Assembly (NCBI RefSeq): GCF_007858975.2
Contig: NZ_CP042220.2
Location: 2,976,001-3,040,000 of the forward strand
Length of the DNA: 64,000 nt
Direction: 5' to 3'
DNA from: Dickeya poaceiphila
Lineage (GTDB): Bacteria > Pseudomonadota > Gammaproteobacteria > Enterobacterales > Enterobacteriaceae
Part shown: in pieces, positions 9,672 through 19,783 of the stretch
Position numbering within the stretch: the stretch's first letter is position 1
Layout of the letters: the number at the start of each line of letters is the position of its first letter
The notes under the pieces: model-generated
The model's input: the letters and a program-made list of their open reading frames with translations, nothing else
The model's database searches: none
What the model was told of the DNA's origin: nothing
Program-made: the position numbers and the translations under genes

Positions 9672-10631
9672 CTATCGCTCATTCACCAACTGCGTTAGCA
9701 AAGCAATGTGCAGCGGGTCGTCGTTCAACGCCGGAATATACTGAAAAGACTCACCGCCGGCATGTAGAAATAACTCCCGATTCTGTTCTTTGATCTCTTC
9801 CAGCGTTTCCAGGCAATCCGCCGCAAAACCGGGACAAATCACCTGAATTCGCTTGATGCCTTGCTTCGGCAATGCCTGCATCGTTTCATCGGTGTAAGGC
9901 GTCAGCCAGGCTTCACGACCAAAACGCGATTGGAAGGTTATCATTACCTGTTCCGGTGATAGTCCAAGCGCAACAGTGAGCGCCTGTGCCGTAGCAGCAC
10001 AGCGTTTAGGATAATCATCGCCTTCATCAGCATAGCGCTGCGGAATGCCGTGAAATGAAATAATCAGCTTATCCGGCACGCCATGTTCCGCAAATGATTG
10101 CTCAACACGATGCTTCAGCGCGGCGATATAAGTCGGATGCTCAGCATAATCACGGATAAAACGGATACCCGGCACCTGGCGCTGCCTGCTCAGCAGCTTC
10201 GCCAGGCCATCCCACACGGCAGCGCTAGTGGAACAGGAGTATTGCGGGTACATCGGTAATACCGTCACCTCGGTAACGCCCTGCGCCAATAGTGCATCCA
10301 GCGCGGATTGCAAACTCGGCGAACCATAGCTCATGCCGAGTGCCACAGGGACATCAGGCAGGCTTGCTGCCAGCGCCTGTTGCTGCCGACGGCTGTAAAC
10401 CAACAGTGGTGAGCCTTCCTCCATCCACACCGACTGATAAAGTTTTGCTACCCGCGGCGAACGGATCGGCAGAATAATGCCATGCAGCAATGGGCACCAT
10501 AACCATCGACTCAGGTCAACCACTCGTTTGTCATGCAGGAATTCGGCCAGATAACGTTTTACCGCCTGCGGCGTCGGCGCATCCGGCGTGCCCAGATTCA
10601 CCATCAACACACCGCGTTTTTCTTTTTTCAT
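9672..10631 (-). CDS. hemH: Ferrochelatase HemH
   Basis: This is the last enzyme of haem synthesis, inserting Fe2+ into protoporphyrin IX at the cytoplasmic membrane face. The 319-residue product aligns along its whole length with E. coli HemH from memory. It has the N-terminal [22 protein letters not shown] segment, the active-site histidine in [17 protein letters not shown], and the C-terminal signature [20 protein letters not shown] with its conserved glutamate. The ATG at 10631 has AGGAAA at suitable spacing; an upstream ATG would add a poorly conserved 11-residue leader. It lies downstream of adk on the same strand, separated by 224 bases, as in E. coli. Confidence 0.96.
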   Translation of the reverse strand: MKKEKRGVLMVNLGTPDAPTPQAVKRYLAEFLHDKRVVDLSRWLWCPLLHGIILPIRSPRVAKLYQSVWMEEGSPLLVYSRRQQQALAASLPDVPVALGMSYGSPSLQSALDALLAQGVTEVTVLPMYPQYSCSTSAAVWDGLAKLLSRQRQVPGIRFIRDYAEHPTYIAALKHRVEQSFAEHGVPDKLIISFHGIPQRYADEGDDYPKRCAATAQALTVALGLSPEQVMITFQSRFGREAWLTPYTDETMQALPKQGIKRIQVICPGFAADCLETLEEIKEQNRELFLHAGGESFQYIPALNDDPLHIALLTQLVNER

Positions 10632-10855
10632 CAACGTTTTCCTCTGCTGCCGCGTCGGCATCATCGTTTAGATGGGAATGGAATAGCATTGTAGCGGAAA
10701 CATCGCAGTGAGAAACCGGCAGCCACGCAGTTAAGGCCGATACCAGCAATTGTCGGGAGCAATAGAGCGAAGAGAGCACAACAACAACAGGAGAATAACC
10801 GGATAACGAGGGAACAAGCGCCATCAAATACTAATGGCGCTGCCCAAAAACAGGA

Positions 10856-11578
<723 letters not shown>

Positions 11579-11713
11579 TCAAGGAACGGGCACGCTTCAG
11601 CCGGCGCGGTAAAACTAAAATTCGTGATGGCGTATAACTTTTCACCCAGTTTTGAGAGTGTAGACGACAGAGAGTCAGGCGGGAAATGGTCTTCACATTC
11701 GAGGCGGCAAGCG

Positions 11714-11743
11714 GAAAAAAAGCGCCCCGGCTAACCGGAGCGC
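11714..11743 (-). terminator. Intrinsic terminator of htpG
   Basis: On the minus strand GCGCTCCGG-TTAG-CCGGGGCGC (one mismatch) is followed at once by seven Ts. This is a textbook rho-independent terminator 28 bases after the htpG stop. Confidence 0.85.
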
Positions 11744-11771
11744 CACATCGATTTACTCACTGGAATACGAA

Positions 11772-13661
11772 TCAGGCGATCAGCAACTGATTCATACGGC
11801 GGATGAACTGGTTAGGATCTTCCAGTGTACCGCGCTCGGCAAACAGCGCCTGATCCAGCAGCAGCTCAACCCACTCACCGAACTGCGCCTGATCCTGCGT
11901 GTCGGCAGCGCGTTTCACCAGCGCATGTTCCGGATTCAATTCAAAGATGTACTTCACTTCCGGCGCCTGCTGGCCTGCGGCAGCAAACAACTTCGCCATC
12001 TGAGTGCTCATCTCGTTAGCATCGGTGGTGACAATCGCCGGAGTATCGGTCAGACGGTGAGTCAGGCGCACCTCTTTCACACGCTCGCCAAGCAGTGTCT
12101 TGACGCGCTCGACAAACGGCTCCAGCGCTTTTTCCGCTTCTTTCTGCGACTCGTTAGCTTCATCGGCCAGTTTGTCCAGTGACTTGTCAGCCTTGCTGAC
12201 CGACTGGAACGATTTACCGTCAAACTCGGTCAGGTAGCTCATCATCCATTCGTCGATGCGATCAGAGAGCAGCAGTACTTCAATGCCTTTCTTGCGGAAC
12301 AGTTCCAGATGCGGGCTGCTCTTAGCAGCGGCGTAGCTGTCGGCGGTGATGTAATAGATCTTGTCCTGACCTTCCACCATGCGGCTGATGTAGTCGTCGA
12401 GCGACACGGTCTGGGCATCACTATCATTATGAGTGGTGGCAAAACGCAGCAGTTTGGCGATAGCTTCACGATTACCACCATCTTCAGCCGGGCCTTCTTT
12501 CAGCACCAGGCCGAACTGACGCCAGAATGTCTGGTATTTTTCGCTATCATCTTTGGCCAGTTTTTCCAGCATCTGCAGTACACGCTTGGTCAGCGCAGTA
12601 CGCAGGCTCTGCGTGACGCGGTTATCTTGCAGAATTTCGCGCGATACGTTGAGCGGCAGGTCGTTGGAGTCGATCAGTCCACGCACAAAACGCAGGTAGT
12701 TCGGCATGAACTGTTCAGCATCGTCCATAATGAACACACGCTGCACATACAATTTCAGTCCATGTTTGTGATCACGATTCCACATGTCCCAAGGGGCCTG
12801 TGAAGGAATATAGAGCAGGCTGGTGTATTCCTGCTTCCCTTCTACCCGGTTGTGGCTCCAGCTCAACGGGTTGGTGAAGTCATGGGCGATGTGCTTATAG
12901 AACTCGTTGTACTCATCATCGCTGATTTCAGACTTGCTTCGGGTCCACAGTGCCTGGGCTTTGTTGATTTTTTCCCAGGTGACGGTTTCTTCACCGCCCT
13001 CTTCTTCGCTTTCAGTACGGGATTCAATTTCCACCGGCAACGCGATATGGTCGGAATACTTGCTGATTACCGAACGTACGCGCCAGTTGTCGAGAAACTC
13101 ATCTTCGCCTTCCCGCAGGTGCAGGGTAATTTCTGTACCGCGTTCCGCTCTGGCAATATCAGCAATGGTGTATTCACCTTCACCAGCAGATTCCCAGAAC
13201 ACCCCCTGTTCGGCGCTGGCGCCCGCGACACGGGTTTTCACCGTCACCTTATCGGCAACGATAAATGCGGAATAGAAACCGACCCCAAACTGGCCTATCA
13301 ACTGACTATCTTTAGCCTGATCAGAGCCAAGAGACTCCAGAAACGCTTTGGTGCCGGATTTGGCAATAGTCCCCAGGTTGTCAATAACGTCATCGCGGCT
13401 CATGCCGATACCGTTGTCGCTAATGGTCAGGGTCCGTTTTTCCTTATCGATGGACACCCGAACACGCAACTCCCCATCACCTTCATACAGCTCCGACGCA
13501 GACAGCGCGCGAAAGCGCAATTTATCCGCCGCATCGGATGCGTTGGAGATCAATTCGCGCAGAAACACTTCTTTATTGGAATACAACGAATGGATCATCA
13601 GGTGCAGCAGTTGCTTTACTTCTGACTGGAAGCCACGGGTCTCTTGGCCTTTCATACTCAT
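11772..13661 (-). CDS. htpG: Molecular chaperone HtpG (Hsp90)
   Basis: This 629-residue cytoplasmic chaperone folds and remodels client proteins in an ATP-dependent clamp cycle with DnaK. The N-terminal GHKL ATPase domain shows [22 protein letters not shown] and [17 protein letters not shown]. The middle domain contains the conserved [14 protein letters not shown] segment. The C-terminal dimerisation domain ends in NQLLIA, and there is no MEEVD tail, as expected for bacteria. Two in-frame ATGs (13661 and 13655) are possible: GAGG stands nine bases before the first and fifteen before the second, so I took the first. A near-consensus heat-shock promoter lies 56 bases upstream, and a strong terminator follows. 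Confidence 0.97.
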   Translation of the reverse strand: MSMKGQETRGFQSEVKQLLHLMIHSLYSNKEVFLRELISNASDAADKLRFRALSASELYEGDGELRVRVSIDKEKRTLTISDNGIGMSRDDVIDNLGTIAKSGTKAFLESLGSDQAKDSQLIGQFGVGFYSAFIVADKVTVKTRVAGASAEQGVFWESAGEGEYTIADIARAERGTEITLHLREGEDEFLDNWRVRSVISKYSDHIALPVEIESRTESEEEGGEETVTWEKINKAQALWTRSKSEISDDEYNEFYKHIAHDFTNPLSWSHNRVEGKQEYTSLLYIPSQAPWDMWNRDHKHGLKLYVQRVFIMDDAEQFMPNYLRFVRGLIDSNDLPLNVSREILQDNRVTQSLRTALTKRVLQMLEKLAKDDSEKYQTFWRQFGLVLKEGPAEDGGNREAIAKLLRFATTHNDSDAQTVSLDDYISRMVEGQDKIYYITADSYAAAKSSPHLELFRKKGIEVLLLSDRIDEWMMSYLTEFDGKSFQSVSKADKSLDKLADEANESQKEAEKALEPFVERVKTLLGERVKEVRLTHRLTDTPAIVTTDANEMSTQMAKLFAAAGQQAPEVKYIFELNPEHALVKRAADTQDQAQFGEWVELLLDQALFAERGTLEDPNQFIRRMNQLLIA

Positions 13662-13716
13662 TATTACTTACCTCAATATGTATTTATTCAGGCTGACTTA
13701 ACGGGGTATAAGCAAC

Positions 13717-13745
13717 AAATGGGGATAAACCGATAAGGTTTCAAG
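13717..13745 (-). promoter_or_regulatory. Sigma-32 heat-shock promoter of htpG
   Basis: On the minus strand CTTGAAA and CCCCATTT are separated by 14 bases, a full match to the RpoH consensus (CTTGAAA, 11-16 bases, CCCCATNT). It sits 56 bases before the htpG start codon. Confidence 0.9.
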
Positions 13746-13815
13746 AGGCAGCCTGCAATTGACGGTACGGACAGCACCGGGAGAGACAGAGGCCGCCGAC
13801 CGACGGCCAGAGAAA

Positions 13816-14421
13816 TCAGAAACGAATGGGATGACGCCCGGCCAGCGAGTGAGACAAGGTGGTGCCATCCACCATTTCCAGCTCGCCACCTACCGGTACG
13901 CCATGGGCGATACGGCTGGCCATGACGCCATGTTCGGCGCACAACTCGGCAATATAATTAGCTGTTGCATCACCTTCCACCGTCGGATTGGTCGCCAAAA
14001 TCACTTCACTGATGGTTTCCGTCGCCAGACGTTCTTCCAGTCTATCCAGACCAATATCGCCGGGACCGATACCATCGAGCGGCGACAGATGCCCCATCAG
14101 CACAAAGTAGCGCCCGGCAAACTGCCCGGTCTGCTCAATGGCATGAATATCCGCCGGACTTTCCACTACACAAATCTGACCATTTTGCTGACGGCGTGGG
14201 TTGGCGCAAATAGTGCAAACGTCCTGCTCGGTAAAAGTCCGGCAGTCGGCGCAATGACCAATCTCTGACATGGCGCGGGTAAGCGCCTGCGCCAGACGCA
14301 TACCGCCGCTGCGATCACGCTGCAACAGATGAAACGCCATGCGTTGCGCCGATTTTGGCCCCACGCCGGGTAAACAGCGCAGCGCCTCCATCAACGCCTC
14401 AAGAAGCGGGCTGGTTTGCAT
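13816..14421 (-). CDS. recR: Recombination mediator RecR
   Basis: RecR works with RecF and RecO to load RecA onto gapped DNA coated with SSB. The 201-residue protein has the N-terminal helix-hairpin-helix ([27 protein letters not shown]), a C4 zinc finger ([16 protein letters not shown]), the Toprim domain ([17 protein letters not shown] followed by [15 protein letters not shown]) and a C-terminal walker-like segment. Its ATG shares one base with the ybaB stop (TGATG on the minus strand), so translation is probably coupled in the dnaX-ybaB-recR operon. Confidence 0.97.
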   Translation of the reverse strand: MQTSPLLEALMEALRCLPGVGPKSAQRMAFHLLQRDRSGGMRLAQALTRAMSEIGHCADCRTFTEQDVCTICANPRRQQNGQICVVESPADIHAIEQTGQFAGRYFVLMGHLSPLDGIGPGDIGLDRLEERLATETISEVILATNPTVEGDATANYIAELCAEHGVMASRIAHGVPVGGELEMVDGTTLSHSLAGRHPIRF

Positions 14422-14750
14422 CAGAACGGCATCTTGAAGCCGGGCGGCAGCGGAATACCGCTGGAAACCGACGCCATTTTTTCCTGTTGGACTTCAGCGA
14501 TACGGCGGGCCGCATCATTGAAGGCCGCAGCAATCAGGTCTTCCAACATCTCTTTATCGTCTTCCATCAGACTGGGGTCGATTTCAACGCGACGGCAGTT
14601 GTGAGCGCCATTAATCGTCACTTTCACCAGCCCAGCGCCCGACTCCCCGGTCACTTCCAGATTGGCGATCTCTTCCTGCGCTTTCTGCATTTTTTCCTGC
14701 ATCTGCTGAGCTTGCTTCATCAGATTGCCTAAACCGCCTTTACCAAACAT
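14421..14750 (-). CDS. ybaB: Nucleoid-associated protein YbaB (EbfC family)
   Basis: The 109-residue protein is of the YbaB/EbfC family, small dimeric DNA-binding proteins that decorate the nucleoid. It opens with the typical glycine-rich [38 protein letters not shown], a helix followed by the strand that forms the tweezer-like dimer, and ends in a proline-rich tail ([12 protein letters not shown]). It is sandwiched between dnaX and recR; this gene trio is widely conserved, suggesting but not proving a link to replication or repair. Confidence 0.95.
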   Translation of the reverse strand: MFGKGGLGNLMKQAQQMQEKMQKAQEEIANLEVTGESGAGLVKVTINGAHNCRRVEIDPSLMEDDKEMLEDLIAAAFNDAARRIAEVQQEKMASVSSGIPLPPGFKMPF

Positions 14751-14792
14751 ATCGCTCTCTCTACTACTTCGTGCTGCCGACAGGCAGCGGGG

Positions 14793-16808
14793 TTAAACAG
14801 GGCGGATACTCTCTTCATCCAGTTCCGCATCAAAGAAACGCCGTAGCGTTTGAATATTAGCATCAGCCATTATGGACTGGCGCGCCTGCGCCAGCTTCTC
14901 TTCATAAATGACCTGTCGCCACTCCAGCGGCGTACGGACCGCTGGCGTATCATCTTCAGTAATCGTCAGGCTGATAGCTCGACCATAGTGCGCTGCCAGC
15001 GCCTCCGACAGCGTTTTCTGCGCCGCCGCCGAATTCAGATGACGTTGCGAAGAGCGCAAGTGCAAGTGAATCACCCCCTCCTCCGGCATCTCTTTAAACG
15101 CATTAAGCGCCAGTTGCTGCACCAGTTTAGGCAGCGTCAAACGATCAATTTCCGCTGCCCAAGGATCACGCTCAATGGCTTCCACCGCCAGTCGCGCCGC
15201 CAGTTCCGGCGTTTTTTCATATTCCAGCGCCGAGCGCAACGCCTTAGGCGTGGTCACCGGTGTAACGTCAACTTGCTCAGTTTTCTTCTGTGCCCGCCAG
15301 CGGTAAGCCTCTTGCTTTTTCTGCTCTTCCTGTGCAACGGCTTTCGCCGCCATTTGCTGCTGACCACGCTCCGTCACTGAAGCCAGCCTCTCCAGTGCCG
15401 AGTTGACCGGCCGCGTTTTTCCTGACGCCGCCGGTTCAGTCTTTTTTGCGGGAGTATTTCCCTGCCGGTTCAACAACTGACTACGCGCCTGAAGCAGTTG
15501 CGCGGTCGCATCCGGCAAATTGTTCTCTGCTGCTGACGGTGCCGCCGGTTCGCTGTCCGTCGTCGGCGCACGATTGGCCACGGACTCACCACCGGATGCG
15601 GCTGGCATCATCCCAGCGGTTCGAACCGGTGACTGTGCAGGCGCCGCGTCACTGACTAGCGGAGTCTCGCTCATAGGTGCAGTGAGCGGCGCGCCAACCG
15701 GAACCGGCTCGGCGATCACCTGACCTGGATGAAACGCCAGCGCCCGCAACAGCGTCATTTCTACGCCCATTCGGCGATCCGGTGCGTACGGCAGCTCCTT
15801 ACGCCCGACTAACAACGTCTGGTAATAGAGTTGTACCTCGGCAGGCGGGATCACCCGCGCCAACTCACGCAACCGGGGCGCGACCTGATTGTATTCGTCC
15901 CCCAACGCGGAAGGCAGCAACTGCAGCATGGCAATGCGATGCAGTAGCGTCAGGGTTTCCACCAACAACGCTTCCCAGTCAACGCCGCGTGCCGCCGCCT
16001 GCTCCATCTGCGCCATCACCCCAGCGCCATCGCCTTTCACCAGCGATTCGATCAACGCCAGCGGCTGCTCATCATCCAATGAACCCAGCATCTGGCTGAC
16101 GGCAGCGGCGGTGACCTGACCTTGCCCCATAGCAATGGCCTGATCAGTCAGGCTTAGCGCATCACGCAAGCTGCCATCGGCAGCACGAGCCAGCAACTGC
16201 AATGCACGCGGCTCCGTAGCCAACTGTTCCTGCTCCAGCACATGCTGCAAATGTTGGCGAATCTGCTCGGCATCAAGCGCTTTAAGATGAAACTGTAGGC
16301 AGCGGGACAAAATAGTCACCGGCAGTTTTTGCGGATCGGTCGTTGCCAGCAGGAATTTCACGTGCGGCGGCGGCTCTTCCAACGTTTTCAACAATGCGTT
16401 GAAACTGTGGCGGGAGAGCATGTGCACTTCGTCGATCAGGTAAACCTTGAAGCGGCCACGAGCCGGAGCATATTGCACGTTATCCAGCAGATCACGGGTA
16501 TCTTCCACTTTAGTGCGGGACGCCGCGTCAATCTCAATCAGATCGACAAAACGCCCTTGTTCTATTTCCCGGCAGGTATCGCACTGGCCGCAAGGCGTCG
16601 CCGTCACCCCCGTTTCGCAATTCAGCCCCTTCGCCAGCAAACGGGCGATAGTGGTCTTACCTACGCCCCGTGTACCGGAAAACAGGTAGGCATGGTGGAT
16701 GCGGCCTAACGAAAGACCATTGGCCAACGCGGTCAGGACATGTTCCTGCCCTACAACATCAGCAAAGGTTTGGGGACGCCACTTACGGGCAAGAACCTGA
16801 TAGCTCAT
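14793..16808 (-). CDS. dnaX: DNA polymerase III subunits tau and gamma (DnaX)
   Basis: DnaX is the clamp-loader ATPase and, as tau, the organiser of the replisome. The 671-residue tau form has Walker A GTRGVGKTTIARLL, the zinc module (CETGVTATPCGQCDTC), Walker B LIDEVHMLS, sensor 1 TTDPQKLPVTILSRC and the clamp-loader lid. After residue 370 comes a Pro/Ala-rich linker, then the tau-specific C-terminal domains IV and V that bind DnaB and the polymerase alpha subunit (ending FFDAELDEESIRPV). A programmed -1 frameshift signal at 15441-15447 predicts a shorter gamma form. I chose the second of two adjacent ATGs (16808) because MSYQVLARKWRPQ is the family's start. Confidence 0.97.
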   Translation of the reverse strand: MSYQVLARKWRPQTFADVVGQEHVLTALANGLSLGRIHHAYLFSGTRGVGKTTIARLLAKGLNCETGVTATPCGQCDTCREIEQGRFVDLIEIDAASRTKVEDTRDLLDNVQYAPARGRFKVYLIDEVHMLSRHSFNALLKTLEEPPPHVKFLLATTDPQKLPVTILSRCLQFHLKALDAEQIRQHLQHVLEQEQLATEPRALQLLARAADGSLRDALSLTDQAIAMGQGQVTAAAVSQMLGSLDDEQPLALIESLVKGDGAGVMAQMEQAAARGVDWEALLVETLTLLHRIAMLQLLPSALGDEYNQVAPRLRELARVIPPAEVQLYYQTLLVGRKELPYAPDRRMGVEMTLLRALAFHPGQVIAEPVPVGAPLTAPMSETPLVSDAAPAQSPVRTAGMMPAASGGESVANRAPTTDSEPAAPSAAENNLPDATAQLLQARSQLLNRQGNTPAKKTEPAASGKTRPVNSALERLASVTERGQQQMAAKAVAQEEQKKQEAYRWRAQKKTEQVDVTPVTTPKALRSALEYEKTPELAARLAVEAIERDPWAAEIDRLTLPKLVQQLALNAFKEMPEEGVIHLHLRSSQRHLNSAAAQKTLSEALAAHYGRAISLTITEDDTPAVRTPLEWRQVIYEEKLAQARQSIMADANIQTLRRFFDAELDEESIRPV
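15406..15463 (-). promoter_or_regulatory. dnaX: Programmed -1 ribosomal frameshift cassette in dnaX
   Basis: On the minus strand there are three parts in order: an internal Shine-Dalgarno AGGGA (15459-15463), the slippery heptamer AAAAAAG in frame A-AAA-AAG (15441-15447), and a stem-loop (15406-15435) with paired ACCGGC/GCCGGT and GCGT/ACGC segments. After the slip the next codons are GAC and TGA (stop at 15436-15438). The predicted gamma protein is about 457 residues, ending Lys-Lys-Asp. The arrangement is that of E. coli dnaX, although the surrounding linker sequence has diverged. Confidence 0.9.
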
Positions 16809-16850
16809 CAATACCGCAACAGTTGAGTTATTGAGGAGGTGATGCTAACA

Positions 16851-16876
16851 CAGTCTCGCCGCCATCGGCGAGACTG
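16851..16876 (-). terminator. Hairpin between apt and dnaX
   Basis: A perfect 11-base-pair GC-rich stem (CAGTCTCGCCG/CGGCGAGACTG) with a four-base loop follows the apt stop by a few bases. There is no U-tract, so it may only attenuate or protect the apt message. Confidence 0.5.
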
Positions 16877-16882
16877 CCGTCA

Positions 16883-17431
16883 TCAATGGCCGGGGAAATC
16901 GACCAGGCTGTAGCAGGTGATGCCCATGTTCTCAAGGCGCTGCTGTCCACCCAAGTCAAACAGATTGATAATAAAAGCGGCATCGGAAACCTGACCACTG
17001 AGGCGGCGAATCAATTTGACCGTCGCTTCGATCGTGCCGCCGGTCGCCAGCAGATCGTCTACCACCAACACCTTGTCGCTGGCGGTAATGGAATCGGCGT
17101 GAATTTCCAGCGTATCGCTGCCGTATTCCAGTTCGTAGCTTTCGCTCAACGTCGCACGCGGCAGTTTACCCGGTTTACGTACCGGAACAAAACCGACGCC
17201 CAGCGCCAATGCCACCGGCGCACCAAACAGGAAACCACGCGCTTCGGTACCGACGACTTTGGTAATGCCAGTGCCCTGATAGCGTTTAACCAGCATGTCG
17301 ATGCTTGCCGCATAGGCCTGAGGATTCTCCAGCAGGCTGGTCACATCACGAAACAGTATGCCCGGTTTGGGATAATCCGGAATACTCTTGATACTGTTTT
17401 TAATCAATTCTGGCTGCTGAGTTGCGGTCAT
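16883..17431 (-). CDS. apt: Adenine phosphoribosyltransferase
   Basis: Apt salvages adenine with PRPP to give AMP. The 182-residue protein carries the PRTase signature [16 protein letters not shown] near residues 123-138 that binds PRPP, the adenine-site region [19 protein letters not shown] and the flexible-loop segment [26 protein letters not shown]. Length and sequence match the E. coli enzyme. It is upstream of dnaX on the same strand with a hairpin between them, and downstream of ybaN. Confidence 0.97.
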   Translation of the reverse strand: MTATQQPELIKNSIKSIPDYPKPGILFRDVTSLLENPQAYAASIDMLVKRYQGTGITKVVGTEARGFLFGAPVALALGVGFVPVRKPGKLPRATLSESYELEYGSDTLEIHADSITASDKVLVVDDLLATGGTIEATVKLIRRLSGQVSDAAFIINLFDLGGQQRLENMGITCYSLVDFPGH

Positions 17432-17617
17432 AATGTTGTGCCTGATAAAACCTTATATTCACTGAACACCGCCACGGCCTTTAACCATGCCGCCCGCTGG
17501 CGTTAACGGTTAACGATAAAAATACGGTGGCGGCTCGCGCACGAAAACGCTCAAATCTAGTCAAACTGACGGGCAAATGCAACTGGCCTGCACAGTTCTG
17601 CGCATTTTTATCGCGGG

Positions 17618-17986
17618 CTATTGCTTCGGATCAATAACCGGCAAACGCAGCATAAACGTCAGCAACACGGCCAGAATCACCAGCAACAGCCCCCGAACCC
17701 AGCTCACTTCCACCATCCACAATGACAAGGCGAAGGTAGCGACAATCACCAACACCGCTTTGGTTTTCACCCCCGGCGGCAATGCGCGATGCCGCTGCCA
17801 GTGACGCAAATAACTGCCAAACCAGGAACGGTACAGCAACCAGTCATGGAAACGCGGCGACGAGCGGGCAAAACACCATGCCGCCAACAACAAAAACGGC
17901 GTAGTCGGCAGCAACGGCAATACCACGCCCAGTGCCGCCAGCACCACCGCCAACCACCCCACGGTTATCAACACGACCCGATACAT
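17618..17986 (-). CDS. ybaN: DUF454 small inner-membrane protein YbaN
   Basis: The product is 122 residues and mostly hydrophobic, with about three membrane helices. It has the DUF454 core GVVLPLLPTTPFLLLAAWCFARSSPRFHDWLL followed by a short soluble loop with GSYLRHWQRHRALPPGVK and two more helices. No biochemical role is known for the family. It lies 186 bases before apt on the same strand, the same order as in E. coli. Confidence 0.9.
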   Translation of the reverse strand: MYRVVLITVGWLAVVLAALGVVLPLLPTTPFLLLAAWCFARSSPRFHDWLLYRSWFGSYLRHWQRHRALPPGVKTKAVLVIVATFALSLWMVEVSWVRGLLLVILAVLLTFMLRLPVIDPKQ

Positions 17987-18105
17987 ATCGTCTCCTTGTC
18001 TTCCCGGCCCTCATCAGCCTCCGGCAGCACAGCCCGGTTGACCCGATCACAATCCACATGAACCGTTGTATCATACCGCCACGTTAACTCAACCCGTCTC
18101 CGTAC

Positions 18106-18867
18106 ATGTTTGATCATTCCATCCTCGACCCGATTCATGCTTTTCTTCGCGCTGCCACACCAGATGAATGGATTAATGAAGCGCGCAAACCGGGAAACCT
18201 GCCCATACTGCTGCGCGATCACCTGCTGTGCGAATTGAAAGCAGCCCAGAGCGCCTTGTTTCTGCTCCGACGTTATGCGGTGGATCAGGAAATCCGGCAC
18301 CAATTACAGGACTGGATTGCCCCGTATGAGAATTTCGCCTACCGGGGAGTGGGTGACATAAAGACACTCAAAGCGAGCGGACTGATTTCCCGCCAGATTA
18401 CTGCACGCGCTGACTGCCACTATAGTCAGGACATGATCGATAAACTGGTGCTGTTGATCCGTGAAGAACTGCACCACTTTTATCAGGTGCTGGAAGTAAT
18501 GGCGCAAAAAGGCATCGCCTATCAGAGCGTACCCGCCAGTCGTTATGCCAGCGGTATGACACAACACATGAAAACACATGAGCCGGATGCGCTGGTAGAC
18601 AAGTTGATTATCGGCGCTTTTATCGAAGCGCGCTCCTGTGAACGCTTTGCCAGACTGGCACCATATCTGGAAGAATACGTACGCAAGTTCTATATTTCCC
18701 TGCTGCGCTCTGAATCACGCCACTATCAGGATTATCTGGCGCTGGCGGAACAGATTGCCGGTAAAGATATTCGCGCACGCATCGCTTTTTTTGCGCAAAC
18801 AGAAGCGCTGTTGATTACCAGTCCGGATAACGATTTCAAATTCCACAGCGGCAAACCGGCGCACTGA
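18106..18867 (+). CDS. miaE: tRNA-(ms2io6A) hydroxylase MiaE
   Basis: MiaE is a non-haem di-iron monooxygenase that hydroxylates the isopentenyl side chain of ms2i6A at position 37 of tRNAs reading UNN codons, using O2. The 253-residue protein is a four-helix ferritin-like fold. Candidate iron ligands are spread over the helices: the Glu of LLCELKAAQ, the Glu-x-x-His of REELHHF, the Glu of IEARSCERF and the Glu-x-x-His of SESRHYQ. E. coli K-12 lacks miaE, while Salmonella and several plant-associated enterobacteria have it. It is divergent from ybaN and precedes priC by 65 bases. Confidence 0.93.
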   Translation: MFDHSILDPIHAFLRAATPDEWINEARKPGNLPILLRDHLLCELKAAQSALFLLRRYAVDQEIRHQLQDWIAPYENFAYRGVGDIKTLKASGLISRQITARADCHYSQDMIDKLVLLIREELHHFYQVLEVMAQKGIAYQSVPASRYASGMTQHMKTHEPDALVDKLIIGAFIEARSCERFARLAPYLEEYVRKFYISLLRSESRHYQDYLALAEQIAGKDIRARIAFFAQTEALLITSPDNDFKFHSGKPAH

Positions 18868-18931
18868 ACCGGCCCGTGTTCCACCTGCTGCGGTTTACGG
18901 ATACCGCAGTCGACCTGATGGAGGAAACACC

Positions 18932-19465
18932 ATGGAAACCCAGGCATTGCTAGCCGCACTGGCGCGCCAGATTGATACGCTGGCACAACATGTCGAACCG
19001 ATCGCCGCGCGACAAGCGCCGCGATCACGTTTTGACCGCCAGTTATTCAGTTGTTACGGCACCCGGTTAGGCGATTATTTCGACGAGATTCGTCTTAACT
19101 ACCAGCATTTGCAGCAATATGTACAGGAACAACGTCTGGATCGGGTCACGTTTATGGCAGAAAAATTGCTGGCGCAAATAACAGCCTTACAGCGGGAACT
19201 GGCGACTCAACCGTTGCGGGAACAAGAGCCTTCAATGCCGGCACCACAGGATCGATATCAGAAACTGGCGGAATATCAGGGCTATGAGCGTCGCCTGCTG
19301 GCAATGATTCAGGACAGGGAAAGCCTGCTGGCGTCCCAGAGCCAACTCAGCGAGCAGCAACGTTTGCAACGCGAGCTGGCTGCGCTGGAAGGCCGGCTGG
19401 CACGTTGCCGTCAGGCGCTCTCAAAACTGGAGCGCCAGATTGAACGTCAGGAACAGGGTTTTTAA
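18932..19465 (+). CDS. priC: Primosomal replication protein N'' (PriC)
   Basis: PriC restarts stalled replication forks by loading DnaB through the PriC pathway, independently of PriA-PriB. The 177-residue protein is almost entirely helical, rich in Gln, Arg and Leu. The family core (FDRQLFSCYGTRLGDYFDEIRLNYQHLQQ) is near residues 30-60 and a C-terminal coiled coil carries YEERLLAMI-like sequence (YERRLLAMIQDRESLL). The GGAGG ribosome site lies just upstream of the ATG. It is followed by rsmS. Confidence 0.93.
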   Translation: METQALLAALARQIDTLAQHVEPIAARQAPRSRFDRQLFSCYGTRLGDYFDEIRLNYQHLQQYVQEQRLDRVTFMAEKLLAQITALQRELATQPLREQEPSMPAPQDRYQKLAEYQGYERRLLAMIQDRESLLASQSQLSEQQRLQRELAALEGRLARCRQALSKLERQIERQEQGF

Positions 19466-19543
19466 CCTTTCGTAACCCTCGTTCACTATTCTCTGCTATG
19501 TTTTAGAAAAAACGAAGCAGGCTCGGAGTGAGGTAGCAACATC

Positions 19544-19708
19544 ATGTCTCTGGAAAATGAAACGCCAGACGTTAAGCTGGCGGTCGATCTCATTATGCTA
19601 CTGGAAGAAAATCAGATTGCACCGGAGGTCGTGCTGGCGGCGCTGGAAATAGTGCGTCGGGATTACCAGCTAAAAGCTGACTCGCGCCCCCAACAAGCCT
19701 CAGTATGA
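19544..19708 (+). CDS. rsmS: RsmS/YbaM small regulatory protein
   Basis: A 54-residue protein that starts [34 protein letters not shown] and ends with a basic tail. It corresponds to E. coli YbaM, which always follows priC. The name rsmS comes from soft-rot bacteria, where it was reported as a pleiotropic regulator of secreted virulence enzymes (recollection, not checked). The ORF is preceded by a fair GAGTGAGGTAG ribosome site and ends inside the 5' arm of its terminator. No DNA-binding motif is obvious; the helical LIMLLEEN segment suggests protein-protein contact. Confidence 0.88.
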   Translation: MSLENETPDVKLAVDLIMLLEENQIAPEVVLAALEIVRRDYQLKADSRPQQASV

Positions 19709-19746
19709 CGCTGGAGCAGCCTTCACGCTCCGGCGTCTGTTCTTTT
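19707..19746 (+). terminator. Intrinsic terminator of priC-rsmS
   Basis: An 11-base-pair stem (GACGCTGGAGC/GCTCCGGCGTC, one G-U) with a nine-base loop starts within the rsmS stop codon and is followed by TGTTCTTTT. Confidence 0.75.
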
Positions 19747-19783
19747 ACCCAATAACGTTGACAACGTTAGTTTTACCACGACG

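Noticed and set aside
12852..13625. 257-codon plus-strand frame inside htpG
   Set aside because: Shadow of htpG on the opposite strand; no start signal or homology.
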